Below are positions 41,631 through 42,359 of a stretch of DNA of 42,359 bases, one piece after another. Position 1 is the stretch's first letter. Each line of letters begins with the position of its first letter. The translations under genes and the position numbers were made by a program. Source of the stretch: JBCAWW01 sp045106675 (lineage in GTDB: Bacteria; Bacteroidota; Bacteroidia; J057); NCBI GenBank assembly GCA_045106675.1, contig JBGCFA010000236.1, forward strand, positions 1-42,359. Reading direction: 5' to 3'. Under the pieces are notes generated by a model. It saw nothing but the letters and a program-made list of their open reading frames with translations, had not been told where the DNA came from and did not search any database.

Positions 41631-42359
41631 ATGAGTAAAAAAAAGCTGTCTGTCGAGGGTATCGAGATACGCTTACAGACTATCGACGAACGTGATTACT
41701 TTTCTCTTTCAGATATGGCCAAAGAAGAAGGCGGTATCGAACGTATCCGTAATTGGATGCGCAACCGAGATACCATCGAGTTTCTGGCTACCTGGGAGCA
41801 GATTCACAATCCAGATTTTAATCTGGTGCAAATGCACCAGATTACCGAAGAGATTGGACTGAACCGATTTTTGATGTCGCCCCAAAAATGGGCTGATGGA
41901 ACCGGAGCCATCGGACTGGTCTCTAAGCGTGGACGTTATGGTGGCGTTTATGCCCATAAGGACATCGCTTATCACTTTGCGATGTGGCTCTCTCCTCGTT
42001 TTTCGCTATTGATGATTACGGAGTTTGATCGACTCAAGTCCGAAGAATCCGACCGCCAAAAACTAGAGTGGTCCTACCAAAGATTCCTCTCCAAAGTTAA
42101 TTACCGCCTGCATACTGACTCGATCCGTGATCATCTCATACCCAAGCTACAAGCGGCAAAGCCTGGTCAGTGGCTCGTCTATGCCGACGAAGCAGATTTA
42201 CTCAACAAGGCGGTTTTTGGACTTACCGCCAAAGAGTGGCGCGAGGCCAATCCAGATCTAGTAAGTCAAGGCAATATGCGCGATTTCGCTGATATCATCC
42301 AGTTGAACGTTCTTGCCAACCTCGAAAGTCTCAATGCCGTGATGATTGAGGCTGGGACG
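41631..42359 (+). CDS. KilA-N domain protein (3' end outside window)
   Basis: 243 residues visible, frame still open at the window end. It starts MSKKKLSVEGIEIRLQTIDERDYFSLSDMAKEEGG. The segment IRNWMRNRDTIEFLATWEQIHNPDFN ... SPQKWADGTGAIGLVSKRGRYGGVYAHKDIAYHFAMWLSPRFSLLMITEFDRLK is a clear KilA-N DNA-binding domain, as found in phage antirepressor proteins and in chromosomal relatives. Next to DinD/BRO-type genes this is a phage- or island-like neighbourhood. Perfect hairpins in the frame at 41811-41843 offer two alternative foldings. Confidence 0.85.
   Translation, partial: MSKKKLSVEGIEIRLQTIDERDYFSLSDMAKEEGGIERIRNWMRNRDTIEFLATWEQIHNPDFNLVQMHQITEEIGLNRFLMSPQKWADGTGAIGLVSKRGRYGGVYAHKDIAYHFAMWLSPRFSLLMITEFDRLKSEESDRQKLEWSYQRFLSKVNYRLHTDSIRDHLIPKLQAAKPGQWLVYADEADLLNKAVFGLTAKEWREANPDLVSQGNMRDFADIIQLNVLANLESLNAVMIEAGT
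41811..41843. repeat. mutually exclusive perfect hairpins inside the KilA-N gene
   Basis: CCAGATT-TT-AATCTGG (41811-41826, 7 bp) and AATCTGGTGCA-AA-TGCACCAGATT (41820-41843, 11 bp) share the middle arm, so only one can form at a time. Translated within PDFNLVQMHQIT. Confidence 0.75.

Noticed and set aside
38600..42359. A complete prophage or integrative element
   Set aside because: BRO/KilA-N type genes and the Rhs tip suggest an island, but no integrase, transposase, attachment site or structural phage gene is visible in the window.

Overview
The window looks like chromosome of a Bacteroidota bacterium, probably of the Saprospiria/Lewinella type (the rank below phylum is inference). Four secreted proteins end in type IX secretion (T9SS) sorting domains (at 391, 3641, 22517 and 34570), the largest being a 2937-residue LamG/SdrD-B/GEVED protein. 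The two promoters that can be read best follow the Bacteroidota pattern TTG-N19/20-TAnnTTTG. No tRNA, rRNA, CRISPR array or transposase was seen.

Layout. 1-3.6 kb: four VOC (glyoxalase-fold) genes, one cut by the window edge and one frameshifted, with a T9SS beta-propeller-like protein between the first two. 3.6-5.1 kb: a reverse-strand FG-GAP T9SS protein. 5.5-8.7 kb: a SnoaL-like secreted protein, an AhpD-like protein, a TfoX-N protein, a UPF0175/DUF3368 toxin-antitoxin pair and a nitroreductase. 8.7-11.6 kb: a tightly overlapping operon (degenerate TrpF-like protein, SAM methyltransferase, FISUMP-type lipoprotein-like protein, NAD-dependent epimerase), convergent with a DUF3179 lipoprotein. 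13-15.8 kb: ankyrin protein, an unknown protein, an EamA transporter. 15.9-18.5 kb: a reverse-strand ECF sigma operon with a membrane protein and an outer-membrane barrel. 18.6-20.2 kb: tsf and pyrH. 20.8-33.0 kb: two forward-strand paralogues of unknown function flanking the giant adhesin-like gene on the opposite strand. 33.2-38.5 kb: panD, lytic transglycosylase, T9SS protein, TPR-like protein, YdeI/DUF1801 protein. 38.6-42.4 kb: an accessory region with a full dinD, a TonB-C-like small protein, an orphan Rhs tip with an HExxxH motif, a truncated second dinD and a KilA-N gene running off the end.

The most unusual signal is a dispersed mini-hairpin repeat. Its consensus is GCGTTC followed by a 3-4 bp stem with a 3-base loop (e.g. 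GCGTTCTGCGAAGCAG, CGTTCCGCGAAGCGG, GCGTTCTCCGCAGGA). I find about 17 strong and several weaker copies, both between genes and in frame inside genes, with stems that covary between copies. It resembles in behaviour the HIP1 palindromes of cyanobacteria or DNA-uptake sequences, but I do not recognise it as a named family. A second signal is a set of long perfect hairpins inside the dinD and KilA-N genes; the two dinD copies differ in that stem by a compensatory base-pair change.
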